From a virus, in the IMG/VR virus record IMGVR_UViG_3300021962_000035, positions 1-64,000 of that record: a DNA stretch of 64,000 nucleotides; one strand, 5' to 3'. Position 1 is the first letter of the stretch. Every line of letters begins with the position of its first letter. The notes under the pieces are model-generated. The model had not been told where the DNA came from. It was given only the letters and a program-made list of their open reading frames with translations, and ran no database searches. Below are positions 42,548 through 51,453 of this stretch, in pieces. Both the position numbers and the translations under genes were made by a program.

Positions 42548-45229
42548 ATGATAATACTTTTAGCAAAGGACGGTAAATATTCTATGGGAAATGACTTCCC
42601 GATATTTACTATTCCATTAGAAATGAAAGGTGCAACCAGTCAATCTTTAGAAGATTTTCAGTGGTGGGCTTACTCAAAAGACTTTAGAGAATGGCTTAAG
42701 AAAAATCCGAGAGAGTGGGTCGCAGATTCTGAGGATATGACCAAGTATGAAGATATTTCACAGATCATCAGAGAATCTAAAGGCGGGAGTGGTTATTCAT
42801 TAAACAAGGCAATCAGAGAGATAAACGAGTATATTGACCACGAAGAAAATAGAGTTTCTAATTTTTCAGACTTTTACTCTTCTGCAGTTTTTGAAGACGA
42901 TACAAAACAAAGTAATGCTAAAGAGGGAGAGGAAAAAGCGGTAAAACTGGCGTTCTCATATAATAAACTTCTATCTGACGGTAAGTTGGATAAGGAATAT
43001 TCCGTTATAGATCAAAAACCTGGTCAGGATAAAGCAGTATTTCTTTGTTTAGAGGATGCTGAATCAGGAGAAAATCTATTACAAACGATGGATGCCTACA
43101 AGATGGCTCCTATGGAGATTGAAAACCCTGATGCTAAATTTAGACTTTTTGAGATTAAGGATAGAATGATATCTGGACCTATACCAGACGATGCTACAGG
43201 TCCTAGTATAGCTCAAGAGGCTTTGAATAAAGGTCTTCAGTATGGAGTTTATGCAGTTGCTGCAGGAGGTATATTTGCTGGTATCAAATGGTTAGGTAGA
43301 GGCGTAGCTTTAAGACAGGCATATAAGGGACTCAAATTTTTAAGAACAGGTAAAGATGCAGCAGCAGCTGCTAGAGCGGCTAAAATCGCTAGAGACGGTA
43401 CTAGACTAGCAAGAGCTGGAAAGGGAATAAAAAGTCTTTGGGGATATGCTAGCCCGATGAAAGCTATTGCTTTCTGGGGAAGAATTGGTAAAGCTGGTAT
43501 AGAAGGAGCTAAACTTCAGAAAGCTCTTGGATCAATGGAGGGAGCAGGATTAGTTGCTAAGTCCGTTGGTATGGTTAAGGGATTCGTTACTGGTGCTAAA
43601 GCAGCAGCAGGAGCAACCAAAGCAGCAGAATGGACAAATCCTGTAGGTTGGGCACTTTTAGCTATAAATGCGATAGGTTCTACATGGAATTGGTATAGCG
43701 GTAATCAAGCACCTAGACTTGGTCAGGTGGAGGATTTTGCTAAAGATAGATTCGATCCTAAGGCTATAGATATAGGAGTTCCTATTACCATATGTTGGTC
43801 TCAGCCTGCTGGTGGATGGGGGATAGCAGTTTCTTTTCTCTGGAAAAATGAAACCAGAACCACTATGGAACTTATTAAGGTTGCTGAAAGAGGTGGTAAA
43901 TCAATATTCATATTGACCCAAATAAACGCTAAAGAAATTCAGAAACAAATAGCTGAATATGATATTACCCTTATAGCTTTTGATAATAGCGACGTGGTTG
44001 AGACCGGATTGATTGATAATGACGATCTTGATTTCGACATGTTTTGTAGTAAGCAAGATCTCAATTCTCTTTTCAACTATCAAGGATCTTGCGATTGGAG
44101 TTTGTTTGAGGATGAGTTCAATAATGCAAGCAGTAGTTTATTAATAAGCGATCCGAATGCACCAGATGAATACGAATTCCATTTTAGTGATTCTGAGGAC
44201 AACATAATAAATGTAGTGGGTAAAAAAGTTTCTACTGAAGATTTATCCAAATATTCTGAGGATGACTTAAATAGAATATTCGGTGTTACAATTTCAAAAG
44301 AGACCGAATCTAAAATAAAAGCTGGAGCTGAAAAAGCACCAGAGGAAACTGAGGAGCCTGAAGCAGAAACAGCTGAGGTTAGCGATAGCTTAAATCATGG
44401 ATGGGCTTCTGCTCTAAATGAATCTCAAGTTATAACAAGATTCTCTGATTTCAAAAAAGTAGCATATCAATTACACGAAGAAGAAGGAAACACTACAGCT
44501 AAGGGTAATCCAGAAGAGGGATCGGATGATGAGGATTCAAAATCTAGCAATATGCCAGCTTTAACCCCTGATCAGATGAGTGGACCTGCGGAGATTGCAA
44601 TATACCTTGTTACGGAGAGAGATTACGCAGATCCTAAATTAAGAGGAAAATATGAGACTGGAGAATTCACTAACTTTTTATTAGATCCTAAAGACTGGGA
44701 AGCTAGAAACGGGTCACCGGTAGACATTGATCCTAATACCGATGAAATCCTGGAGGATACCGTAAGAGGTCTTTACACTTATGTCGAGAAGAAGGAAGAG
44801 GACAAACCTATCGTAAAAGACGAAGTTCAGGACGCTGACGATTCGGATAAGGATGATAAAGAAGAAAAAGATAAGATAGAAGCTAAAAAGGATGACTATT
44901 ACATAACAGTTAGTCCTGAGGATGTTGAAATCAAGGACAGAAAAAGCTCAACAGTAATCAGAGATATGTCAATGGGGGGTGGAGTTAATTTATACGATAC
45001 CCTATTAACCTCGCAGGAAAAAGAAGCTTTAAAGATAGAAAACTGGAAGACTGTTACCTTCGCAAAAGAACTCCGTGACAACAAAGGGGATATCATAGAA
45101 GTTAAGTTTAAGAATAAATATGCTCCTTTTGGAGACAAGTCTAGAAAATATAGAGCAACAGATGGTGAAGCCTTTGAGATTGCTAAAAGATTCGTAGAAC
45201 AGACTAAGGACAGGATAAAGTACGAATAA
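42548..45229 (+). CDS. Large head-region protein with Ala/Gly-rich hydrophobic core
   Basis: 893 residues. The N-terminal part (1-225) is soluble. Residues about 230-385 are Ala/Gly/Lys-rich helices with membrane-like stretches (YGVYAVAAGGIFAGIKWL, NPVGWALLAINAIG), like pore-forming ejection or tape-measure segments. Acidic, Glu/Asp-rich linkers follow. Near residue 623 the sequence ALNE-SQVITRFSDFKKVAY contains an internal (L)-x-E site with a leader-like segment, so the protein may be cut by the prohead protease. It is directly followed by the protease and capsid genes. A DNA-injection or core role is likely but not proven. Confidence 0.6.
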   Translation: MIILLAKDGKYSMGNDFPIFTIPLEMKGATSQSLEDFQWWAYSKDFREWLKKNPREWVADSEDMTKYEDISQIIRESKGGSGYSLNKAIREINEYIDHEENRVSNFSDFYSSAVFEDDTKQSNAKEGEEKAVKLAFSYNKLLSDGKLDKEYSVIDQKPGQDKAVFLCLEDAESGENLLQTMDAYKMAPMEIENPDAKFRLFEIKDRMISGPIPDDATGPSIAQEALNKGLQYGVYAVAAGGIFAGIKWLGRGVALRQAYKGLKFLRTGKDAAAAARAAKIARDGTRLARAGKGIKSLWGYASPMKAIAFWGRIGKAGIEGAKLQKALGSMEGAGLVAKSVGMVKGFVTGAKAAAGATKAAEWTNPVGWALLAINAIGSTWNWYSGNQAPRLGQVEDFAKDRFDPKAIDIGVPITICWSQPAGGWGIAVSFLWKNETRTTMELIKVAERGGKSIFILTQINAKEIQKQIAEYDITLIAFDNSDVVETGLIDNDDLDFDMFCSKQDLNSLFNYQGSCDWSLFEDEFNNASSSLLISDPNAPDEYEFHFSDSEDNIINVVGKKVSTEDLSKYSEDDLNRIFGVTISKETESKIKAGAEKAPEETEEPEAETAEVSDSLNHGWASALNESQVITRFSDFKKVAYQLHEEEGNTTAKGNPEEGSDDEDSKSSNMPALTPDQMSGPAEIAIYLVTERDYADPKLRGKYETGEFTNFLLDPKDWEARNGSPVDIDPNTDEILEDTVRGLYTYVEKKEEDKPIVKDEVQDADDSDKDDKEEKDKIEAKKDDYYITVSPEDVEIKDRKSSTVIRDMSMGGGVNLYDTLLTSQEKEALKIENWKTVTFAKELRDNKGDIIEVKFKNKYAPFGDKSRKYRATDGEAFEIAKRFVEQTKDRIKYE

Positions 45230-45253
45230 GCAGAAAAAAATAAAATTTCTGTT

Positions 45254-45261
45254 GATATATA
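45254..45261 (+). promoter_or_regulatory. Putative late promoter motif
   Basis: TTGATATATAAG, 28 bases before the ATG at 45290 of the protease-scaffold gene. Confidence 0.5.
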
Positions 45262-45289
45262 AGTAACATAAAAAGTAGTAAAAAAGAGC

Positions 45290-47251
45290 ATGCCACAACT
45301 ACAATCATTAAACGAAAATATGGTATTCATCCTTGAGAGACAGAATTCCATACTAGAAGCGAAAAAGTCAGAATCTGACGATTACGTTCTAGAAGGTATT
45401 GCTGCTGTTTTCGGACAAGAGAACAACAACAATAGAATATACGAGGAGAAGGAATATTTACCGCACCTTGAATATTTGAAGGATAAGATCTCACAGAATA
45501 GACTGGTTGGTGAATTAGATCACCCAGAGAAATTCGATGTGTCTCTTAAGAACATCTCTCACATCATAACAGATCTTAACTACGATAAAGGTAACAGAGA
45601 GCTTAAGATTAAGGTTAAACTTTTAGATACCCCAGCGGGTAGAATAGCTAAGAACTTAGTTGATGCTGGAGTTCCTCTTTCTATTTCTTCAAGAGCAGCT
45701 GGTTCAGTAGGTAATGATAAAAAGGTGGCAATTAAGAAAATTTTTACTTACGATCTAGTAGCTGATCCTGGATTTAAGGACGCACAACTTGAAAGAGTGT
45801 ATGAAAGCCAAGGGTTTACATCTCAAGAATTCGAAGCAATGAAAAATAATAGCATATTAAATAGCTTAGAATGCTTAAATGAATCTTTAGGTATCGAAAA
45901 AGAATCTTCACTTAAGATATATAAAGTTGAAAATAACGAAGAATTCAACAAAATCGTGAATAAATCAGATAATAAAAATAAATCAGTCCTTATGGAGAAC
46001 AATGAATTTGTTACTGCGGAGGAGCTTAATCAGTATTCAGTCTTCTTGAAAAAAGAGATGGATTCGATGAAAGCCGCTATCGCAGAGGCTAAAAATCAAA
46101 AAGCATCGCTAACTGAATCTGAAGATTTAAGTAAAGCTAATGAAGCTCTTGAAGAAAGAGTTGCTAAGCTTGAAAAATATTCAGAGTATTTAGCTGAGAA
46201 TCTAGAAAATTCTATTAAATACGGTGAGTATTTAGCAGAAAACTTGGACAGCACTATCAACTACAGTAAATATTTAGCAGAAAACTTAGACAAGAATATT
46301 TCTTATTCTAAGTACTTAGCTGAAAACGTAGATAAGTCTATCTCTTATTCCGAGTATGTTGCTGAAAGCGTTGACAAGAACATCGAGTACTCTAAATACT
46401 TAGCAGAAAAATTGGATCAAAATATTCAATACTCAGAGTACTTAGCAGAAAACGTAGATAAAGGAATCGCTTATTCTGAATATCTTGGAGAAAACTTAGA
46501 TAAAGGAATCGCTTATACTGAATACGTTGCTGAAAAACTAAACAACGGAATCGAATACACTGAATACGTTGCTGAGAATTTAAACAAGGGCATCGAGTAC
46601 TCTGACTATCTTGCAGAGAACTTAAATAAAGGATTAGACTATTCTGAGTATCTTGCAGAGAAATTAAACAGAGGAATTGCTTATAGCGAATACATCGCTG
46701 AGTCAGTTTCTACTAAAATTCCATCTAATGGTACTGGAGTATTAAAAGAGAGTGTAAATCTATCTGCAGAAGCAGGTCTTAATGAATCTGGCTTTGCTGG
46801 AAACTATGATAACCTAACTTCACAGATTGATTCATTAATAGAATCGGTTAAGACACAAAAAACCGCTTCAAACATCAACGAAGCTGCTAAAGCAGTAAAC
46901 CCAGCCGAAACACAGAAGGCTAACGAAACAGCTCTTAACGAGTCAGAGAACACAACTAAAACAGGTCTTAAGTTTATTGACGAAATGCCAGCAGAATATG
47001 CTCCGGTATGGGAATCTTTATCAGAAGGACACCAAGCATCTATTGTTGCTCAGTCACACTTCTATAATTTAGATACCCCTTATCAGATCAAAAATTTCTG
47101 GTCAACTCGTCAGCTTGGAGCTAAACCAGTTGGAGTACAAAAACTTGACGAGAGTGAAAATGTAGCCGAGACTGCAAAAACACAAGCATATTCTTCAGAT
47201 TACATGAATTATATCGCTTCTGCACTTGAGCAAAAATTTCAAAAAAGATAA
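45290..47251 (+). CDS. Prohead protease-scaffold fusion (gp21-like + gp22-like)
   Basis: 653 residues. Residues about 25-185 form a gp21-type prohead protease: VGELDHPEKF (catalytic His78), LKIKVKLLDTPAGRIAKNL (cited in part) and SISSRAAGS (catalytic Ser133 or 134). T4 gp21 is 212 residues and separate from the scaffold gp22; here a long helical region follows in the same frame. It includes thirteen 14-residue repeats of the form YSEYLAENLDKxIx (residues about 297-478), then LNES/VNPAE-type sites and an acidic end. Several (L)-N-E sites suggest self-processing. An internal ATG at 45992 could start a scaffold-only product. Confidence 0.85.
   Translation: MPQLQSLNENMVFILERQNSILEAKKSESDDYVLEGIAAVFGQENNNNRIYEEKEYLPHLEYLKDKISQNRLVGELDHPEKFDVSLKNISHIITDLNYDKGNRELKIKVKLLDTPAGRIAKNLVDAGVPLSISSRAAGSVGNDKKVAIKKIFTYDLVADPGFKDAQLERVYESQGFTSQEFEAMKNNSILNSLECLNESLGIEKESSLKIYKVENNEEFNKIVNKSDNKNKSVLMENNEFVTAEELNQYSVFLKKEMDSMKAAIAEAKNQKASLTESEDLSKANEALEERVAKLEKYSEYLAENLENSIKYGEYLAENLDSTINYSKYLAENLDKNISYSKYLAENVDKSISYSEYVAESVDKNIEYSKYLAEKLDQNIQYSEYLAENVDKGIAYSEYLGENLDKGIAYTEYVAEKLNNGIEYTEYVAENLNKGIEYSDYLAENLNKGLDYSEYLAEKLNRGIAYSEYIAESVSTKIPSNGTGVLKESVNLSAEAGLNESGFAGNYDNLTSQIDSLIESVKTQKTASNINEAAKAVNPAETQKANETALNESENTTKTGLKFIDEMPAEYAPVWESLSEGHQASIVAQSHFYNLDTPYQIKNFWSTRQLGAKPVGVQKLDESENVAETAKTQAYSSDYMNYIASALEQKFQKR
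46178..46723 (+). repeat. Thirteen 42-base repeats encoding YSEYLAEN-type helices
   Basis: Each unit encodes 14 residues beginning Y-(S/T/G)-(E/K/D)-Y-(L/V/I)-(A/G)-E and ending with Asp/Asn-Lys-x-Ile. The length is exactly 13 x 42 bases. Codons vary between units, so protein-level selection keeps the repeat. Confidence 0.92.
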
Positions 47252-47276
47252 ATAAATAAAAAAAACAACTAAAATC

Positions 47277-49001
47277 ATGAAATTGATTAACGAACAAGAA
47301 ATCTATGAAACTTGGTCACCTCTTATCGAGAGCAAGGCTGGTATCACAGATGAAAGCAAAAAAGGTTGGTTGACTAAATATTGTCATTACCATTCATTAA
47401 ACGAGTCTGCTGGTGCATACAACTCATTAGGCGTTGTAAACGGTATGGGTACTGTAGCTCCTCCAGCATTCCCAGGCGCATCATTCGGTGGTGGCGCTGC
47501 TCTATCAACTGGCGCTAACGCTGGTTTCTACAACAACAGCTGGCAAGGTTCAGGAGATAAATTCCCTTCATTACTTCCATTAGCTATTCAGGTAGCTGCG
47601 AAGACTGTAGGTTTTGATATCGTTCCTGTTATCCCTATGTCAGGTCCAACTGGTATCTTATCTTACTTAGATTACGTATACGCAGGTGGTAAAGTTGCTG
47701 CTGCTGCTGCTTCTTCAGCTGCTGATCAGTTAGCTACTGCTCCTTCATTAATTAAATTCCCAGTTTACCAATCAGCAACTGGAACAGGTGTTACTGGTGC
47801 TACTGCTGGTACATTCACTGTAGGTGCTACTGCTTCTGTTGGTACTACTTTACTTTTAACTTTCGTAGGTCTATCAAGAATTGATGGTTACCCTATCTTC
47901 CAAGTTACTGGTTTAGCTTCAGGTTCTAACGTTGCTTCTTACATCAACGGTACTCCTGCACAAGTAGTTACTTCAGCAGGTGGTTCTGGTTTCTACACTG
48001 GAGCATCTTCAGTTAACTACGCTGCACAGCTAGTTAAAGCTTTAGAAGATCACATCCAAGGTTTCTCTGGTGCTGGTTTCAACAACGACCAAGCTTGGCA
48101 AGGTCCTTACGTTGATGGTACTAAAACTTACAACCCAATGTTAAGAGGTGTTGCTGAGTCTACTTACTACAACTCAATGGGTCTTTCAACTTTCACTAAA
48201 TTCGTAGAAGCTGAAACTTTCCAAGTTGCTGCATCAGTTACAACTGAGCAAATCCAAGACCTTAACAAACAATTCGGTATCGACGTTATTTCAATGATCG
48301 AGAACGCATTGGTTAACGAGGTTTCTCAAGCAATCAACAAGCACATCCTTTCAAGAACATTTGCTTTAGGTTGGTCTAACCACACTCAGTTCCTTAACAC
48401 TGAAAACCAAAACCTTAACTTGAACTTGATCATCGGTGGTGGTGCTGGTACTACAGCCGCTTACGTTAAGAAAGACGACACTACTCAAGCTATGACAATC
48501 CCTGCAGGTCCTGCATCAGGAGGTTATGAGAACTTATCAACTTTACAAAGAAGATTATTCTCAAGAATCCTTGCAGCTGCTAACGTGGTAGCTAACAGAG
48601 GTAGAAGAGGTCCTGCTAACTTCATCGTTACAAACGCTGCAGTTGCAAGTGCACTTCAAGATATCTCTCAGTTCACTTTCGCACCGTTCTCTAACACTTT
48701 AACTCAAAACAACGGTACTTTATACCCTGTAGGTTCGCTTGCTGGTATGACTGTATATGTTGATCAAAACATGAGCTACAATGATACAAGAGTTTGTATC
48801 GGTAGAAAAGGTGGAGACGACGAACCAGGTATCAAATTTATGCCTTACATGATGGCTGAATCTATTCAGACTATCTCTGAAGGTACAATGTCACCTAAAA
48901 TCGCAGTTAAATCAAGATACGCTCTAGTAGAAGCTGGTTTCTTACCAGAAACTATGTACTTGACATTCTATGTTAACGTACCTGCTGGTGGTTTAGCTTA
49001 A
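47277..49001 (+). CDS. Major capsid protein (gp23-like)
   Basis: 574 residues (T4 gp23: 521). HK97-fold, gp23-like features include FPSLLPLAIQVAAKTVGFDI, VIPMSGPTGILSYLDYVYA (cited in part), the EAETFQVAASVTTEQIQDL segment, and the C-terminal PEIMYLTFYVN-like closing strand (LPETMYLTFYVN). The N-terminal leader contains two protease-type sites, LINE (residue 6) and SLNE (residue 43); cutting after Glu43 would match T4 maturation. Codon choice is strongly biased to GCT, GGT, ACT and C-ending AAC/TAC/TTC, fitting very high expression. A strong terminator follows. Confidence 0.95.
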   Translation: MKLINEQEIYETWSPLIESKAGITDESKKGWLTKYCHYHSLNESAGAYNSLGVVNGMGTVAPPAFPGASFGGGAALSTGANAGFYNNSWQGSGDKFPSLLPLAIQVAAKTVGFDIVPVIPMSGPTGILSYLDYVYAGGKVAAAAASSAADQLATAPSLIKFPVYQSATGTGVTGATAGTFTVGATASVGTTLLLTFVGLSRIDGYPIFQVTGLASGSNVASYINGTPAQVVTSAGGSGFYTGASSVNYAAQLVKALEDHIQGFSGAGFNNDQAWQGPYVDGTKTYNPMLRGVAESTYYNSMGLSTFTKFVEAETFQVAASVTTEQIQDLNKQFGIDVISMIENALVNEVSQAINKHILSRTFALGWSNHTQFLNTENQNLNLNLIIGGGAGTTAAYVKKDDTTQAMTIPAGPASGGYENLSTLQRRLFSRILAAANVVANRGRRGPANFIVTNAAVASALQDISQFTFAPFSNTLTQNNGTLYPVGSLAGMTVYVDQNMSYNDTRVCIGRKGGDDEPGIKFMPYMMAESIQTISEGTMSPKIAVKSRYALVEAGFLPETMYLTFYVNVPAGGLA

Positions 49002-49021
49002 TCTTAACTAACCTAATAACT

Positions 49022-49051
49022 AAAACCCTAGGAGCAATCCTAGGGTTTTTT
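49022..49051 (+). terminator. Rho-independent terminator after capsid gene
   Basis: A perfect 12-bp stem AAAACCCTAGGA / TCCTAGGGTTTT with a GCAA tetraloop, then T residues. Confidence 0.93.
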
Positions 49052-49084
49052 GTGTAGTGTGGTTAAGGAATAAAAATGCTTAGG

Positions 49085-49092
49085 GATATATA
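49085..49092 (+). promoter_or_regulatory. Putative late promoter motif
   Basis: GGGATATATACAG, 26 bases before the ATG at 49119. Confidence 0.5.
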
Positions 49093-49118
49093 CAGTATAA
49101 AAATATTATTGTTTAGTA

Positions 49119-50261
49119 ATGAAGAATCTACCATCATTTAATGATTTCAAAAAATACGAGTATCTGATCGAAACTGCAAGTTCTGATCTTAGAGAAGAGT
49201 TCAACTCTTTAGAAACAGCAGAACCTAATCACACAGTAAATGAGGGAATTTTTGGGGATTACATCAAAAATTCACTTTCTAAATTTTTCTTAGGATCATT
49301 ATCTAGCGTTGGCATGATAGACAAGGCTAGAAAGATCTTGGTTGAACTTGAAATAGACGGGATCGAAAAAAGAGCAGCCTTTGAGGAGTCTGTTGATAAA
49401 CTAGAATCCCAAATAGATGGTTTAAGCTCTATAAACGATAAGGAAAGAATAACTGCATTAGAAAGGGATAGAGATTCAAAGATTAAGGAGTTCGAATCTT
49501 TCCTTAAATCTAATTCACTTAAGATTAAAAAAGCAAAGGATTTCATAACAAAAGCCATAGACAACAATACAAGAAGAAGAGAGTATTATGAAGCGGGAAG
49601 AGCAGACGATGAAATCGCTTTAGCTGAGCTTGAATATCAAATGGCTAAAGATAAAGCTGATGCAGAGGAGATTAAGAAATTTGAGGAAAGAATAATGAAG
49701 AAAAAGAAAGAGGCGGAGGAAAAAGCTCAAGATCTTAAGGATAAAATGGAGGATGACGAGAAATCTAAGAATCCTGAAAATGTTGAAGATTTATCAGTGG
49801 ATCCGGAGGCTGAAAAGAAGAAAGTTTCTAGCAGAAAAGCTAAGGATATAATAGAGAGAAAGAAAGATCTTGAGAAAGAAATTGCTGATCTAAAAGCGGA
49901 TATGGAAAGAAAAATTAATGTTTTGGAAAAGAGACTTAAATCCAATCCAGACAAGGTTAGTAAATCATATATTGAAAAAAGCAGAATAGAGTTACTTGAA
50001 ATTAGCTCAGCTTTAGATGCTAAGAGAAACCTCCTTAGATTGTTCAGAAACTTGGGCAAAACCGAAGGGGATATAGAGAAAAAGCTAAGTAAAGAGCAAG
50101 AGTTTACCCAGCTAGCTAATTTAATAAATCAGGGAATAGTTGATGGCGAGGATGCTAATTCAGGAACTAAGAAAATAATTTCTGATATTTTTGTTACATC
50201 TACCGGTACTATCGATCTTGGTAAATTGAGATCAGCAAAGAATAAACTAAACGACGAATAA
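49119..50261 (+). CDS. Coiled-coil internal-head-protein candidate
   Basis: 380 residues. The leader MKNLPSFNDFKKYEYLIE ends in a protease-type site; a second site is TVNE just before GIFGDYIKNSLSKFF. The rest is almost all coiled coil, rich in Lys and Glu (residues 65-350). The IFGDYIKN segment is echoed after NE sites in the next two large genes. It is transcribed from its own GATATATA motif after the capsid gene. Likely packaged in or associated with the prohead core; no enzyme motif. Confidence 0.65.
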   Translation: MKNLPSFNDFKKYEYLIETASSDLREEFNSLETAEPNHTVNEGIFGDYIKNSLSKFFLGSLSSVGMIDKARKILVELEIDGIEKRAAFEESVDKLESQIDGLSSINDKERITALERDRDSKIKEFESFLKSNSLKIKKAKDFITKAIDNNTRRREYYEAGRADDEIALAELEYQMAKDKADAEEIKKFEERIMKKKKEAEEKAQDLKDKMEDDEKSKNPENVEDLSVDPEAEKKKVSSRKAKDIIERKKDLEKEIADLKADMERKINVLEKRLKSNPDKVSKSYIEKSRIELLEISSALDAKRNLLRLFRNLGKTEGDIEKKLSKEQEFTQLANLINQGIVDGEDANSGTKKIISDIFVTSTGTIDLGKLRSAKNKLNDE

Positions 50262-51190
50262 TGACTTTAAAATTTAAAGATTGGAACAGCTTAAATGAAG
50301 CTGGCTTATTCGATCAGATTAAAAACTGGTTGAGCAGTACTTTTGGAGGGAGTATAGATGCACTTGATAAATTAGCCAACGAGTACAGATCAGCAGAACT
50401 TGAGTATGTTGAAAAGTGGGAAGATATCAATGTGGAGATCGATAAATTAGATCTCGAAAGATCCCAGACTAAAAGTGATCCCGCAGAGATTAAAAGAATA
50501 GACAGACTTATACAAAGAAATCATGAGCTGATGAATGCTCAGTCAAGATCTCACGAGAAAAAGACTGAAAGCATATTCGTTAAAGTTAGAGACGTTATCG
50601 GAGAAAATAAAAGAATTCGTTTCTATTGGGAAAAGCTGAAGACCAAGGTTGATGCTGACATCGCAGAGGAGATGTACAAAAGAGCTAAGAATTTAGCTGA
50701 TTCTTCACTTTCCGGATCTTTATATGCTAAATATAAAGCTGCTGTATTAAGAGCTAAACAGAAAGACACTGATTTCAGAAACAGATACGGTAACCTCATG
50801 ACTAAGGACATTGAGAATGCTGAAAGATTCAAAAAAGAAAAAATCACCAGAACAAGATCTGAAAGTGGAGAATCCGAAGCAGGAGGTGGCACAGATGCTT
50901 CTTTTGAATTTCTTTCGAAGTTACCTTTAGTAGATTTTACTAATGCAGTAAAAGATCTTTCGTCTAAGCAAGCTAAAAGCCTAGTTTCATTTCTTTTAAA
51001 AGAGAGAAATGACAGATACGTTGCAATGGATATGGAAAGAGATATTCTGAACAAAGAAGTTGAGAACGCAGAAAACAAGGATAAAGCTAGAGAATTCGCT
51101 TCTCAAAAAATTAAGGAGATCAGAGAGAAATATATGGACGAGATCAGAGATCTTAGATCTAAAATAACAATAGCAAGAAAATATGCTTAA
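50261..51190 (+). CDS. Coiled-coil internal-head-protein candidate
   Basis: 309 residues; the ATG overlaps the upstream stop. The leader MTLKFKDWNSLNE is followed by AGLFDQIKNWLSSTFGG, parallel to the preceding protein's NE-GIFGDYIKN. The remainder is long charged helices with a Ser/Gly-rich break around residues 205-215 (ESGESEAGGG). It is like T4 internal proteins in its leader and composition, though longer. No catalytic motif was seen. Confidence 0.65.
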   Translation: MTLKFKDWNSLNEAGLFDQIKNWLSSTFGGSIDALDKLANEYRSAELEYVEKWEDINVEIDKLDLERSQTKSDPAEIKRIDRLIQRNHELMNAQSRSHEKKTESIFVKVRDVIGENKRIRFYWEKLKTKVDADIAEEMYKRAKNLADSSLSGSLYAKYKAAVLRAKQKDTDFRNRYGNLMTKDIENAERFKKEKITRTRSESGESEAGGGTDASFEFLSKLPLVDFTNAVKDLSSKQAKSLVSFLLKERNDRYVAMDMERDILNKEVENAENKDKAREFASQKIKEIREKYMDEIRDLRSKITIARKYA

Positions 51191-51443
51191 GTTTAAGGAA
51201 TTTCTGATAAAAGAAGCTGATAGCGATAAGACAAAAGTTCAGGAGATTAAAACCAACATTTCCCAGAAATTTGACGAGATAAAAGGGGCTAAAGATTCCA
51301 AGAAAAAGGGTGACTTTAATTCTGAAATTGCTAGCATAAATAAGCAAGCTTCGATATACCAGGAAATCTCTGTTTTACTCAAATCACTTTCTGCAGAAAT
51401 GCAGAAATCTGAAGCGGAAGGAACTAAAGACAATATATACTAA
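51183..51443 (+). CDS. Small internal-head-protein candidate
   Basis: 86 residues, overlapping the previous gene by 8 bases. The leader MLKFKEFLIKE-AD is the closest in this window to the T4 internal-protein leader (M-K-T-Y-Q-E-F-I-x-E). The remainder is a Lys/Glu/Ser helical hairpin. Size and composition fit a small protein packed in the head and injected with DNA. Confidence 0.65.
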   Translation: MLKFKEFLIKEADSDKTKVQEIKTNISQKFDEIKGAKDSKKKGDFNSEIASINKQASIYQEISVLLKSLSAEMQKSEAEGTKDNIY

Positions 51444-51453
51444 AATTCAAATT

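Noticed and set aside
44899-45351. Two overlapping reverse-strand frames with hydrophobic stretches at the end of the 893-residue gene.
   Set aside because: They span the promoter and start of the protease gene and look hydrophobic only because they are complementary to Lys/Glu-rich codons.
50623-51078. A 151-residue reverse-strand frame.
   Set aside because: Complement of a coiled-coil gene; composition (Ser/Leu/Phe) is the usual artefact.
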